A stretch of DNA of 64,000 nt from Ilyomonas sp965214235 (GTDB taxonomy: Bacteria; Bacteroidota; Bacteroidia; Chitinophagales; Chitinophagaceae), in contig CBDCBH010000003.1 of assembly GCA_965214235.1 (NCBI GenBank), forward strand, positions 248,001 through 312,000. Reading direction: 5' to 3'. The notes under the pieces were generated by a model that saw only the letters and a program-made list of their open reading frames with translations, ran no database searches and was not told where the DNA came from. Positions 57,402 to 64,000 of this stretch are shown piece after piece (position 1 is the first letter of the stretch; each line of letters starts with the position of its first letter). The position numbers were made by a program, and so were the translations under genes.

Positions 57402-58661
57402 TCATCTGCTTTCCGCCATGTCAGGTATTGTTTCTACTTTATATTCGCCGGCATCTAATTTTTGTTTTGTTTCAGTAAATGCTTTTAATGTAATCTCAAT
57501 ATCCTCATCTGTATGCGCTGCCGTAGGAATGATACGAAAAATAATGTTGCCTTTTGGTATCACCGGATAGGTTACAATAGAACAAAAAATACCGTAATTT
57601 TCACGCAAATCCACCACCATTGAAGAAGCTTCTTCTACCCCGCCCTTCATATAGATGGGTGTTACAGGACTATTTGTTTTACCAATATCAAAACCTTTTT
57701 CTTTTAATCCGGTTTGCAGTTTGCGGGCATTGCTCCACAGCTTTTCTTTTAATTCGGGTTTGTTGCGCAACAATTCCAACCGTTTTAAATTGCCAATTAC
57801 AACCGGCATTGGCAAACTCTTTGCAAAAATTTGCGAGCGGATATTGTAACGTATATAATCAATAATTACATGCTGGCCTGCTAAAAATGCACCAATGGAA
57901 GCCATCGATTTTGCAAACGTAGAAAAATACAAATCTATCTTATCCTGACAACCCTGCTCCTCACCTGCACCAGCACCAGTTGTACCCAGCGTTCCAAAAC
58001 CATGAGCATCATCTACCAGCAAACGAAACTCGTAAGTGCTTTTTAAATCGCAGATTTCTTTCAATTTTCCCTGGTCGCCTGCCATACCAAACACACCTTC
58101 TGTTATCACCAAAATACCGCCCGCATTTTGTTTTTCTATCAATGCTGTTGCACGTTCCAACTGTTTTTTTAAATCATCCACATCATTGTGCTTAAATACA
58201 TACCGATGACCCGTGTGTAAACGCAAACCATCAATAATGCAGGCATGACTTTCGGCATCATAAACAATTACATCATGGCGACCACAAAGTGCATCAATAG
58301 TGCTCATAATTCCCTGGTAGCCGTAGTTCAATAAAATAACATCTTCTTTTCCTTCAAATTTTGCCAACTCTTTTTCCAATTGCTCATGCCAGTTTGTGTT
58401 GCCGCTCATCATGCGGGCACCCATAGGAGCCGCCAAACCCCATTGTGCAGCGGCTTCTGCATCTATTTTTCTTACTTCAGGATGATCGGCTAAACCAAGG
58501 TAATTATTCAAACTCCAAACAATTACGTCTTTGCCGCGAAACTTCATGCGGCTGCCTATTTCACCTTCTAATTTTGGAAAGGCGAAATAGCCATGCGCAC
58601 GGTCGCGATGCTGCCCCAGAGGTCCATAATTCTTTATTAATTTTTCAAAAATATCTGCCAT
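57402..58661 (-). CDS. Alpha-oxoamine synthase-family PLP enzyme
   Basis: A 419-residue fold-type I enzyme of the AONS/KBL/SPT group, which condenses an acyl-CoA with an amino acid. The sequence has IVWSLNNYLGLADHPEVR, MSGNTNWHEQLEKELA, LLVDDAHGFGTLGTTG and the PLP lysine in YFSTFAKSMASIGAFLAG. The C-terminal FRIIPTAAHTDEDIE follows the family. It is closer to serine palmitoyltransferase and 2-amino-3-ketobutyrate ligase than to BioF, but no biotin or sphingolipid neighbour gives the substrate. The length is a little longer than E. coli KBL (398). The ATG start is clear. Confidence 0.85.
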   Translation of the reverse strand: MADIFEKLIKNYGPLGQHRDRAHGYFAFPKLEGEIGSRMKFRGKDVIVWSLNNYLGLADHPEVRKIDAEAAAQWGLAAPMGARMMSGNTNWHEQLEKELAKFEGKEDVILLNYGYQGIMSTIDALCGRHDVIVYDAESHACIIDGLRLHTGHRYVFKHNDVDDLKKQLERATALIEKQNAGGILVITEGVFGMAGDQGKLKEICDLKSTYEFRLLVDDAHGFGTLGTTGAGAGEEQGCQDKIDLYFSTFAKSMASIGAFLAGQHVIIDYIRYNIRSQIFAKSLPMPVVIGNLKRLELLRNKPELKEKLWSNARKLQTGLKEKGFDIGKTNSPVTPIYMKGGVEEASSMVVDLRENYGIFCSIVTYPVIPKGNIIFRIIPTAAHTDEDIEITLKAFTETKQKLDAGEYKVETIPDMAESR

Positions 58662-58790
58662 AAAATTTATGATTGATGATCGTGTTGTAGAACCGCCGCT
58701 AAATTAAATATTAAATAAACGATGAAAGAAGTTTACAATATGTGTAACATTTGTTAGCAAAAATGAAGGGATACAAATAACAATAACCAC

Positions 58791-59300
58791 TTACTTTATT
58801 TTGCGCGCTAACTTCTTAAACTCGCTTTTCCTGAAGGCAGGCACTTTTAATTTTATTTTTTTATGAGTTAATTGGGTTAACGAACCAATGGTTGCAGCAG
58901 CCATTAAACCGCCTGCAATGTAAATGCCCATTGATAAATATTCAGTTGCTTTTGTGCGGCTGCTATGTTGCGGGTTCAAATGCAATTTTGCAGGCAACTG
59001 CACAGCACCAATACCTGCAGCAATACCTAATATTGTACCTTTTAAATCGGCAGCATCGCCACCGGCAAGACTATAATACAACGTGTTGGCAATAATATCG
59101 CCCACAAAAGTTTGCTTGTACAAGTCTTCTTCGGGGGGAACGGGCAAATGCACGCGCTGCCTTACTTTTGTCATCGCTTCCATTCCCAATAAATCCATGC
59201 GCGGCGCAACAGAAGGCACCATTGTTTTTAAGGTTTGATGAAGCAATGTTACCGTGGCTGCACCAGCAAACCCGCCTATCAATGCAATTACTTTTTTCAT
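58791..59300 (-). CDS. Hypothetical membrane protein, 169 residues
   Basis: The ATG at 59298-59300 opens MKKVIALIGGFAGAATVTLL, a hydrophobic N-terminus, and there are at least two more hydrophobic segments (AADLKGTILGIAAGIGAVQL; YLSMGIYIAGGLMAAATIGS) ahead of a basic C-terminus (KKIKLKVPAFRKSEFKKLA). I reject the longer ORF from 59453 because its first 51 residues overlap the riboswitch on the other strand and are not membrane-protein-like. The family is not recognised. Confidence 0.65.
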   Translation of the reverse strand: MKKVIALIGGFAGAATVTLLHQTLKTMVPSVAPRMDLLGMEAMTKVRQRVHLPVPPEEDLYKQTFVGDIIANTLYYSLAGGDAADLKGTILGIAAGIGAVQLPAKLHLNPQHSSRTKATEYLSMGIYIAGGLMAAATIGSLTQLTHKKIKLKVPAFRKSEFKKLARKIK

Positions 59301-59401
59301 AATTATTTTTGTTTTGTTGTAGATAGTTGCAAGGGTTATTCCAAAATATTTTTTGCTGATGTGAGAAAGCCGCTTATATCTTTGCGGCAGTTCTTTACAA
59401 A

Positions 59402-59513
59402 CTCTTATCAAGAAAGGCAGAGGGACATGGACCGATGAAGCCTTGGCAACCACCGCATATTTTTTACAGCGTGAAAGGTGCCACTTCCATCCGCCGCGGC
59501 GGAGAGATAAGTA
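59402..59513 (+). promoter_or_regulatory. SAM-I riboswitch (S box)
   Basis: The aptamer shows the conserved S-box sequence: P1 CTTATC (59404-59409) with GATAAG (59506-59511), then AAGAAAGGCAGAGGGAC, ACCGATGAAGCCTTGGCAAC and AAGGTGCCACTTCC. SAM binding stabilises P1 and would reduce expression of the downstream methionine genes. Confidence 0.92.
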
Positions 59514-59556
59514 AGATTTCAGTTTGATTCTTCGATAGCATTGCTATACTTTTTTC

Positions 59557-59587
59557 AGGCTCGTCTTACTCAGGCGGGCTTTTTTTA
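59557..59587 (+). terminator. SAM-I riboswitch expression platform terminator
   Basis: GCTCGTC (59559-59565) pairs with GGCGGGC (59573-59579), followed by seven Ts. An alternative pairing of AGTAAGA (59510-59516), which overlaps the P1 3' strand, with TCTTACT (59564-59570) would be the antiterminator. SAM binding therefore favours termination. Confidence 0.8.
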
Positions 59588-59670
59588 TGTTTCAATTTTT
59601 TGATAAGAACTTATAACGGGTTAGTAAATTTTCTATAAAAGAAACAAAGAACTTGCGTTTGCTTTTATAG

Positions 59671-59689
59671 AAAATGAAGTAAAAACAAA
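59671..59689 (-). repeat. Dispersed motif, type A (19 of 20)
   Basis: On the minus strand this reads TTTGTTTTTACTTCATTTT. It lies between the SAM riboswitch and metY. Confidence 0.65.
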
Positions 59690-59759
59690 ACAGTAGTTTT
59701 TGTTGTAGCGATGCCTCGTAGCTGTGAAGATTATTGTTATTACTATCAGTTAAAAAGTA

Positions 59760-59779
59760 GTTTTCTTTTACTTCATTTT
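59760..59779 (+). repeat. Dispersed motif, type B
   Basis: GTTTTCTTTTACTTCATTTT, identical to the minus-strand copy at 31763-31782, 47 bp before metY. Confidence 0.65.
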
Positions 59780-59825
59780 TAATGATTATAACTTCTATTT
59801 ATACATTCTTAAAATTAAAAACAAC

Positions 59826-61133
59826 ATGAGTACCCAGCATTTTGAAACCTTGCAATTACACGCCGGGCAAGAGATTGACCCGACTACCAAAAGCCGCGCT
59901 GTGCCCATTTATCAAACCACATCTTATGGTTTCGACAATTCAGAACATGCTGCCAATTTATTTGGCTTACGGCAGTTTGGCAACATTTACACACGTATTA
60001 TGAACCCAACTACCGATGTGTTTGAAAAACGCATGGCAGCACTTGAAGGCGGCGTGGCAGCGCTGGCAACCGGCAGCGGACAGGCGGCGCAATTTTTAGC
60101 CCTGAATAACATTATGCAGGCAGGCGATAATTTTGTAACATCTTCTTATTTATATGGTGGCACCTACAATCAATTTAAAGTTTCGTTCAAAAGATTAGGT
60201 ATTGATGCCCGTTTTGCCAACAGCGATGATGTGCAAAGTTTTGAACCTTTAATTGATGTAAAAACAAAAGCCATTTATTTAGAAACGATTGGCAACCCGA
60301 AGTTAAATATTCCCGACTTTGAAAAGTTTGCAGCCCTGGCAAAACAATATGATTTGCCCCTGATTGTTGATAATACATTTGGCGCAGGCGGCTATTTGTT
60401 TCGCCCGCTGGAACACGGCGCAAGCATTGTTGTGGAAAGTGCAACCAAATGGATTGGCGGGCACGGAACATCTATTGGCGGCGTGATTGTGGATGGAGGA
60501 AATTACAATTGGGCAAACGGAAAGTTTCCGCAGTTTACCGAACCCTCAGAAGGTTATCATGGTTTGCAGTTTTGGAACGTATTCGGCGAAGGCAATCCTC
60601 TTGGCTTGCCCAATATTGCATTCATTATTCGTGCGCGTGTGGAAGGCTTGCGCGATTGGGGTGCGGCGTTAAGTCCGTTTAATTCTTTTCTCCTTTTGCA
60701 GGGGTTAGAAACTTTATCGCTACGTATGGAAAGGCATTGCCAGAACACTTTAGCGTTGGCGCAATGGCTGGAAGCGCACCCGCAAGTGGAGTATATTTGG
60801 TATCCTGGTTTGGAAAGCAGTTCATATCATCAACTGGCTAAAAAATATTTACCAAATGGCTTTGGCGGCATCCTCAATTTTGGTGTAAAAGGCGATAAAG
60901 CAACAGCCTCAAAATTCATTGATTCATTACAACTCGCCAGCCATCTGGCCAATGTTGGCGATGCAAAAACATTAGTCATTAATCCTGCCTCCACAACACA
61001 TGAACAGCTGGGCGAAACAGAACAGGAAGCTGCCGGTGTGCTGCCCAATTTAATTCGCGTAAGTGTAGGAATTGAACACATTGAAGACATCAAAGCCGAT
61101 TTTACACAGGCTTTTGAAAAAGTGTTTTCATAA
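59826..61133 (+). CDS. metY: O-acetylhomoserine sulfhydrylase
   Basis: This PLP enzyme makes homocysteine from O-acetylhomoserine and sulfide. The 435-residue protein begins HFETLQLHAGQEIDPTTKSR, the MetY opening. It has YTRIMNPTTDVFEKRMAALE, YLYGGTYNQFKVSFKRLGI, VDNTFGAGGYLFRP and the Schiff-base lysine in VVESATKWIGGHGTSIGGV. The C-terminus has HLANVGDAKTLVINPASTTH and RVSVGIEHIEDI. The insert that distinguishes MetY from MetB is present (length over 420). It is the first gene of a methionine cluster behind a SAM-I riboswitch and its terminator. Confidence 0.95.
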   Translation: MSTQHFETLQLHAGQEIDPTTKSRAVPIYQTTSYGFDNSEHAANLFGLRQFGNIYTRIMNPTTDVFEKRMAALEGGVAALATGSGQAAQFLALNNIMQAGDNFVTSSYLYGGTYNQFKVSFKRLGIDARFANSDDVQSFEPLIDVKTKAIYLETIGNPKLNIPDFEKFAALAKQYDLPLIVDNTFGAGGYLFRPLEHGASIVVESATKWIGGHGTSIGGVIVDGGNYNWANGKFPQFTEPSEGYHGLQFWNVFGEGNPLGLPNIAFIIRARVEGLRDWGAALSPFNSFLLLQGLETLSLRMERHCQNTLALAQWLEAHPQVEYIWYPGLESSSYHQLAKKYLPNGFGGILNFGVKGDKATASKFIDSLQLASHLANVGDAKTLVINPASTTHEQLGETEQEAAGVLPNLIRVSVGIEHIEDIKADFTQAFEKVFS

Positions 61134-61156
61134 AAAAGATAACAAAAATATTGACA

Positions 61157-61313
61157 AATCCCGAAGGGATTGAATTTGAATCACTCTGCGTGAAACGCAG
61201 AGAAAGCAAAATGGCAACAATAATATTGAACCCAGACACGGTTCAACACCCAGCAGTTCATCTGCTGCTGATTGCATTGGCAGCTATTGACAGTAAAGCC
61301 TAAAAAGCTTTAC
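61157..61313 (+). repeat. Cluster of short hairpins between metY and metX
   Basis: AATCCC-GAA-GGGATT (61157-61171), CTCTGCG-TGAAA-CGCAGAG (61184-61202) and GTAAAGC (61293-61299) with GCTTTAC (61307-61313) all form perfect stems. The first two, with the linking TGAATTTGAATCA, resemble a dispersed structured intergenic repeat seen in other Bacteroidota (from memory). It could be an RNA processing or attenuation element. Confidence 0.5.
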
Positions 61314-61366
61314 CCCATTTTTTATTACTCATAAATTTTGTTACTCATAAATAACAAAAGACACAA

Positions 61367-62416
61367 TTGGACAGACACATCTTTCAATACCATCAATCTC
61401 TTCAATTAGAAAGCGGACAAGAGTTACAGAGTTATCATCTTGCCTATACTACGTTTGGAAAAATGAACAAAAACAAAACGAATGTAGTATGGATTTTTCA
61501 TGCCTTAACTGCCAACAGCAACGCTATGGAATGGTGGTCGGGCATGGTAGGCGAAGGAACTTTTTTCGATCCCGAACGGTTTTTTATTGTGTGTGTAAAT
61601 ATGCCGGGAAGTTGCTATGGTAGTATCGGCGCACTGGATGTTAACCACAAAACAGGAGAGCCATATTACCACAGCTTTCCGCAATTTACAACACGCGACA
61701 TGGTTCATGCGTATCAACCGTTGCGCCTTTTTTTAGGCATCGAAAAAATTTATATTGGCATTGGAGGCAGCATGGGCGGGCAGCAATTATTGGAATGGGC
61801 AATTGAGGAGCCTGATTTGTTTGAACATATTGTTCCCATTGCAACCAACGCGCAACATTCGCCGTGGGGAATGGCATTTAACGCTTCGCAACGATGGTGT
61901 ATTGAAAATGATTGCACATGGAAAAACAATAATGAAGATGCAGGCAAAGATGGTATGAAGATAGCACGTTCTATTGCACTACTATCTTATCGTCATTATG
62001 AAACTTATACATCTTCGCAGCAAGGTATCACGGCTGAAACTGAAGCACATTCGATAGATAAACAAATAACCAAGGCAGAAAGTTATCAGCATTACCAGGG
62101 CGAAAAATTAGCAAAGCGTTTCAGCGCTTTCAGCTATTATTTTTTAACGCACGTAATGGATAAACATAACGTTGGCAGAGGCAGAACAACAGTGCAGACA
62201 GCGCTGCATTCTATCAAAGCAAAAACATTGGTCGTTGGCATTTCAAGCGATATTTTATTTCCGCCGCAGGAGCAGGAATTGTTAGCAGCTTATATTCCTA
62301 ATGCACAGCTTTCTATCCTCAATTCGCTTTATGGTCATGATGGTTTTTTGTTGGAATATGATGAGCTGACCAGACTGTTGGAAGAGTTTGTAGAGCCTCC
62401 GAAAGTTGATAGCTGA
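61367..62416 (+). CDS. metX: Homoserine O-acetyltransferase
   Basis: An alpha/beta hydrolase that acetylates homoserine with acetyl-CoA. The 349-residue protein starts FQYHQSLQLESGQELQSYHL and has VWIFHALTANSNAMEWWSG, NMPGSCYGSIGALD, the nucleophile serine in IGGSMGGQQLLEWA, the catalytic Asp in VVGISSDILFPPQEQELLA and the His in LNSLYGHDGFLLE. No ATG is available near the family N-terminus: the frame opens with a TTG at 61367, which I take as the start. It is placed between metY and homoserine dehydrogenase, so homocysteine synthesis is the likely pathway. Confidence 0.93.
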   Translation: MDRHIFQYHQSLQLESGQELQSYHLAYTTFGKMNKNKTNVVWIFHALTANSNAMEWWSGMVGEGTFFDPERFFIVCVNMPGSCYGSIGALDVNHKTGEPYYHSFPQFTTRDMVHAYQPLRLFLGIEKIYIGIGGSMGGQQLLEWAIEEPDLFEHIVPIATNAQHSPWGMAFNASQRWCIENDCTWKNNNEDAGKDGMKIARSIALLSYRHYETYTSSQQGITAETEAHSIDKQITKAESYQHYQGEKLAKRFSAFSYYFLTHVMDKHNVGRGRTTVQTALHSIKAKTLVVGISSDILFPPQEQELLAAYIPNAQLSILNSLYGHDGFLLEYDELTRLLEEFVEPPKVDS

Positions 62417-62498
62417 CAGATGATAGTAATTACAAACCTATAGCGAATCTTTCTACTGTTTATTCCATCTTATTACTTACTACTTAATACATCAATCC

Positions 62499-63752
62499 AT
62501 GAATACACATACACAATTAACTATCGGCATGTTTGGCTTTGGCGTTGTTGGCGAAGGCTTGTACAAAGTGCTGCAACAAACACCATCCTTACATGCAGTC
62601 ATAAAAAAAGTTTGTATAAAACATCATGATAAAAAAAGAAGTGCGCCGCCAGAATTGTTTACCACACAAAAAGATGCGTTGTTGTTTGATAAAGACATTA
62701 ACGTAATTGTCGAAGTAATTGATGATGCCGATGCAGCTTTTGAAATTGTTTCAACCGCATTAAAAAATAAAAAAGCGGTGGTAAGTGCCAGCAAGAAAAT
62801 GATTGCCGAACATCTGCCGGAATTATTGCAATTGCAGCAGCAAACCGACATGCCGTTTTTATATGAAGCCGCTGCCTGCGCTTCTATTCCTGTAATCAGA
62901 AACTTAGAAGAATACTACGATAACGATTTGCTGCATTCTATAAAAGCCATCTGCAATGGTTCAACCAATTTTATTTTAACCAAAATGTTTGAAGATAAGC
63001 TTGCGTTCACGGATGCGCTGTTGCTTGCACAACAGCTTGGTTTTGCCGAAAGCAATCCGAAATTAGACATTGAAGGTTATGATGCAGTAAACAAATGGAG
63101 CTTCCTGTTAACCCATGCGTATGGTATTGTAGAAAGTCCGAAAAACATTTTATTTACCGGCATTCAAAACATACAATTGAGCGATGCATCTGCAGCAAAA
63201 GAAAAGCATAACGATATTAAATTAGTTGCGCAGGCAAAGAAGCTGAACAACGGCAAAGTAGCCGCGTTTGTTTTACCGCAACACATTCCTGATGACGATC
63301 ATCTTTCGTTTGTAAAAAACGAATACAATGGCGTGGTGATAGAAAGCGGTTTTGCAGATAAACAATTCTTTTATGGTAAAGGCGCAGGCTCGTTTCCAAC
63401 TGCAAGCGCCGTGTTGAGTGATATATCTGCTTTGCGTTATGATTACCGGTATGAATACAAGAAATTATATCATCATCAACCAGGTGAACTGACGGATGAT
63501 TTCTATATCAGAACATACATCTCGTACAAAGATATCAAAAGCATTCCAAAGCATGAGTTTGAATGGATAGAAGAATACCATAGCGGACTGGAAAGAAGCT
63601 GGTTTATTGGAGTGATTCATTTTACGAAAATAAAAAATAACCTATGGTGGAAAGAGCCTGGCATCTCATTAATTTTAGCTTCGGATGCCATTATCGAAGA
63701 CATTGAATTGAAGAAGATAAAGAAGCGAAGCCTTGAGCTGGCGGGTTTATAA
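62499..63752 (+). CDS. hom: Homoserine dehydrogenase
   Basis: The enzyme reduces aspartate semialdehyde to homoserine with NAD(P)H. The 417-residue protein has the Rossmann motif TIGMFGFGVVGEGLYKVL, INVIVEVIDDADAAFEIVST, AVVSASKKMIAEHLPELLQ and the catalytic region FLYEAAACASIPVIRNLEEY with ICNGSTNFILTKMFED and the metal/substrate part FAESNPKLDIEGYDAVNKWS. GKGAGSFPTASAVLSDI follows. The C-terminal ~90 residues are not a clear ACT domain, so threonine feedback through ACT is not expected. It is the third gene of the methionine cluster, 82 bp after metX. Confidence 0.92.
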   Translation: MNTHTQLTIGMFGFGVVGEGLYKVLQQTPSLHAVIKKVCIKHHDKKRSAPPELFTTQKDALLFDKDINVIVEVIDDADAAFEIVSTALKNKKAVVSASKKMIAEHLPELLQLQQQTDMPFLYEAAACASIPVIRNLEEYYDNDLLHSIKAICNGSTNFILTKMFEDKLAFTDALLLAQQLGFAESNPKLDIEGYDAVNKWSFLLTHAYGIVESPKNILFTGIQNIQLSDASAAKEKHNDIKLVAQAKKLNNGKVAAFVLPQHIPDDDHLSFVKNEYNGVVIESGFADKQFFYGKGAGSFPTASAVLSDISALRYDYRYEYKKLYHHQPGELTDDFYIRTYISYKDIKSIPKHEFEWIEEYHSGLERSWFIGVIHFTKIKNNLWWKEPGISLILASDAIIEDIELKKIKKRSLELAGL

Positions 63753-63759
63753 ATGGTAA

Positions 63760-64000
63760 CTATCAGCTATCAGGTATGAGTATTATCAACCGGGTTATCG
63801 GCTTTTAATTCTCATCTTTTTATTATCATCGCTTATCGCCGTATTGCCGTTTACCATTGGTGGCTTAGGTGCGCGTGAAGTGGTTTTTATTTGGGGCAGC
63901 CATCAGTTTTTATTAAACCAAAGCGAGTCGGTGGTAATAAGTTTGTTGTTTTACATTATCTCGGTTTCCACATCATTGCCAGGCATGTATTGGGTGTATA
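63760..64000 (+). pseudogene. Flippase-like membrane protein fragment (UPF0104/LPG-synthase TM family)
   Basis: After a stop at 63757-63759 the frame stays open to the window end. From about 63808 it reads ILIFLLSSLIAVLPFTIGGL, then GAREVVFIWGSHQFL and FYIISVSTSLPGMYWVY. The GGLGARE motif normally lies at about residue 230 of this 330-residue family, yet only about 80 bp separate it from the hom stop. The N-terminal two thirds are therefore missing and the gene is probably broken, although an upstream exon-like part elsewhere cannot be excluded from this window. Confidence 0.6.

Noticed and set aside
59301..59453. N-terminal extension of the 169-residue membrane protein
   Set aside because: It overlaps the SAM-I riboswitch on the opposite strand and has no protein-like pattern. 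The start at 59300 gives a hydrophobic N-terminus.

Overview
The window looks like a chromosome segment of a Bacteroidota bacterium, most likely in or near the family Chitinophagaceae. It is AT-rich. It carries a SusC/SusD pair, two proteins with type IX secretion (T9SS) C-terminal sorting domains, a Bacteroidota-type heptaprenyl/geranylgeranylglyceryl phosphate synthase, DUF4783, DUF6702 and DUF3570/DUF4266 genes, and TAnnTTTG -7 promoter boxes. The genus cannot be fixed from the sequence alone. No plasmid, prophage, CRISPR array or rRNA was seen.

Layout. 1-13.5 kb is mostly housekeeping: the end of asd, a GH25 lysozyme, a T9SS-sorted M1 peptidase, a GGGP synthase-like gene, CCA-adding enzyme, a PpiD/SurA-type foldase, a Fur-family regulator with SCO1 facing a MerC-domain protein across a perfect 7-1-7 palindrome, a TrmN6-like methylase, an alanine/saccharopine dehydrogenase-like protein, hscB and tRNA-Leu(CAA). 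13.6-15 kb is decayed: an ABM monooxygenase, a cupin and two remnants of aldo/keto reductase genes. 15.2-18.2 kb is a four-gene block, thioredoxin - ApbE flavin transferase - DUF4266 lipoprotein - DUF3570 outer-membrane protein. It is the best candidate in the window for a poorly described system, probably an extracytoplasmic flavinylation module. A 1-kb gap with a long palindrome and a broken small membrane-protein gene precedes a pyruvate oxidase-like gene.

21.5-30 kb, on the minus strand, is a sulfatase utilisation locus: SusC, SusD, arylsulfatase, three very small membrane-protein ORFs (one looks like an internally deleted sterol desaturase) and the formylglycine-generating enzyme that would activate the sulfatase. 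The last gene carries a one-base frameshift in a six-A run that separates its lipoprotein signal from its catalytic part. 30.6-37.4 kb holds tRNA-Asp, accA, DUF4783, gpmI, an NTF2-like lipoprotein and a glgA-glgC glycogen operon. At 39.0-39.9 kb an IS5-family (IS427-like) element sits between two genes that both lack their 5' ends, and its terminal repeat supplies a start codon to one of them. 40-53 kb has small hypothetical genes, tRNA-Leu(GAG), two orphan histidine kinases, pruA, an M1 peptidase/HupE/DUF6702 group, a CNNM-type transporter and an aldo/keto reductase. 53-59.3 kb has an RluD-type pseudouridine synthase, cysteine desulfurase, a GH13 glucosidase/amylase, an NTF2-like protein and an alpha-oxoamine synthase. 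59.4-63.8 kb is a methionine cluster (metY, metX, homoserine dehydrogenase) behind a SAM-I riboswitch with a visible terminator/antiterminator. The window ends in a flippase-like gene fragment lacking its N-terminal part.

The most unusual sequence signal is a dispersed 20-nt motif, GTTTGTTTTTACTTCATTTT, and a sister form, GTTTTCTTTTACTTCATTTT. Ten close copies occur in both orientations, mostly just after stop codons but twice inside genes. Other recurring features are long palindromic hairpins between convergent genes and a high number of broken genes, several of which look like the two ends of a gene joined by an internal deletion.
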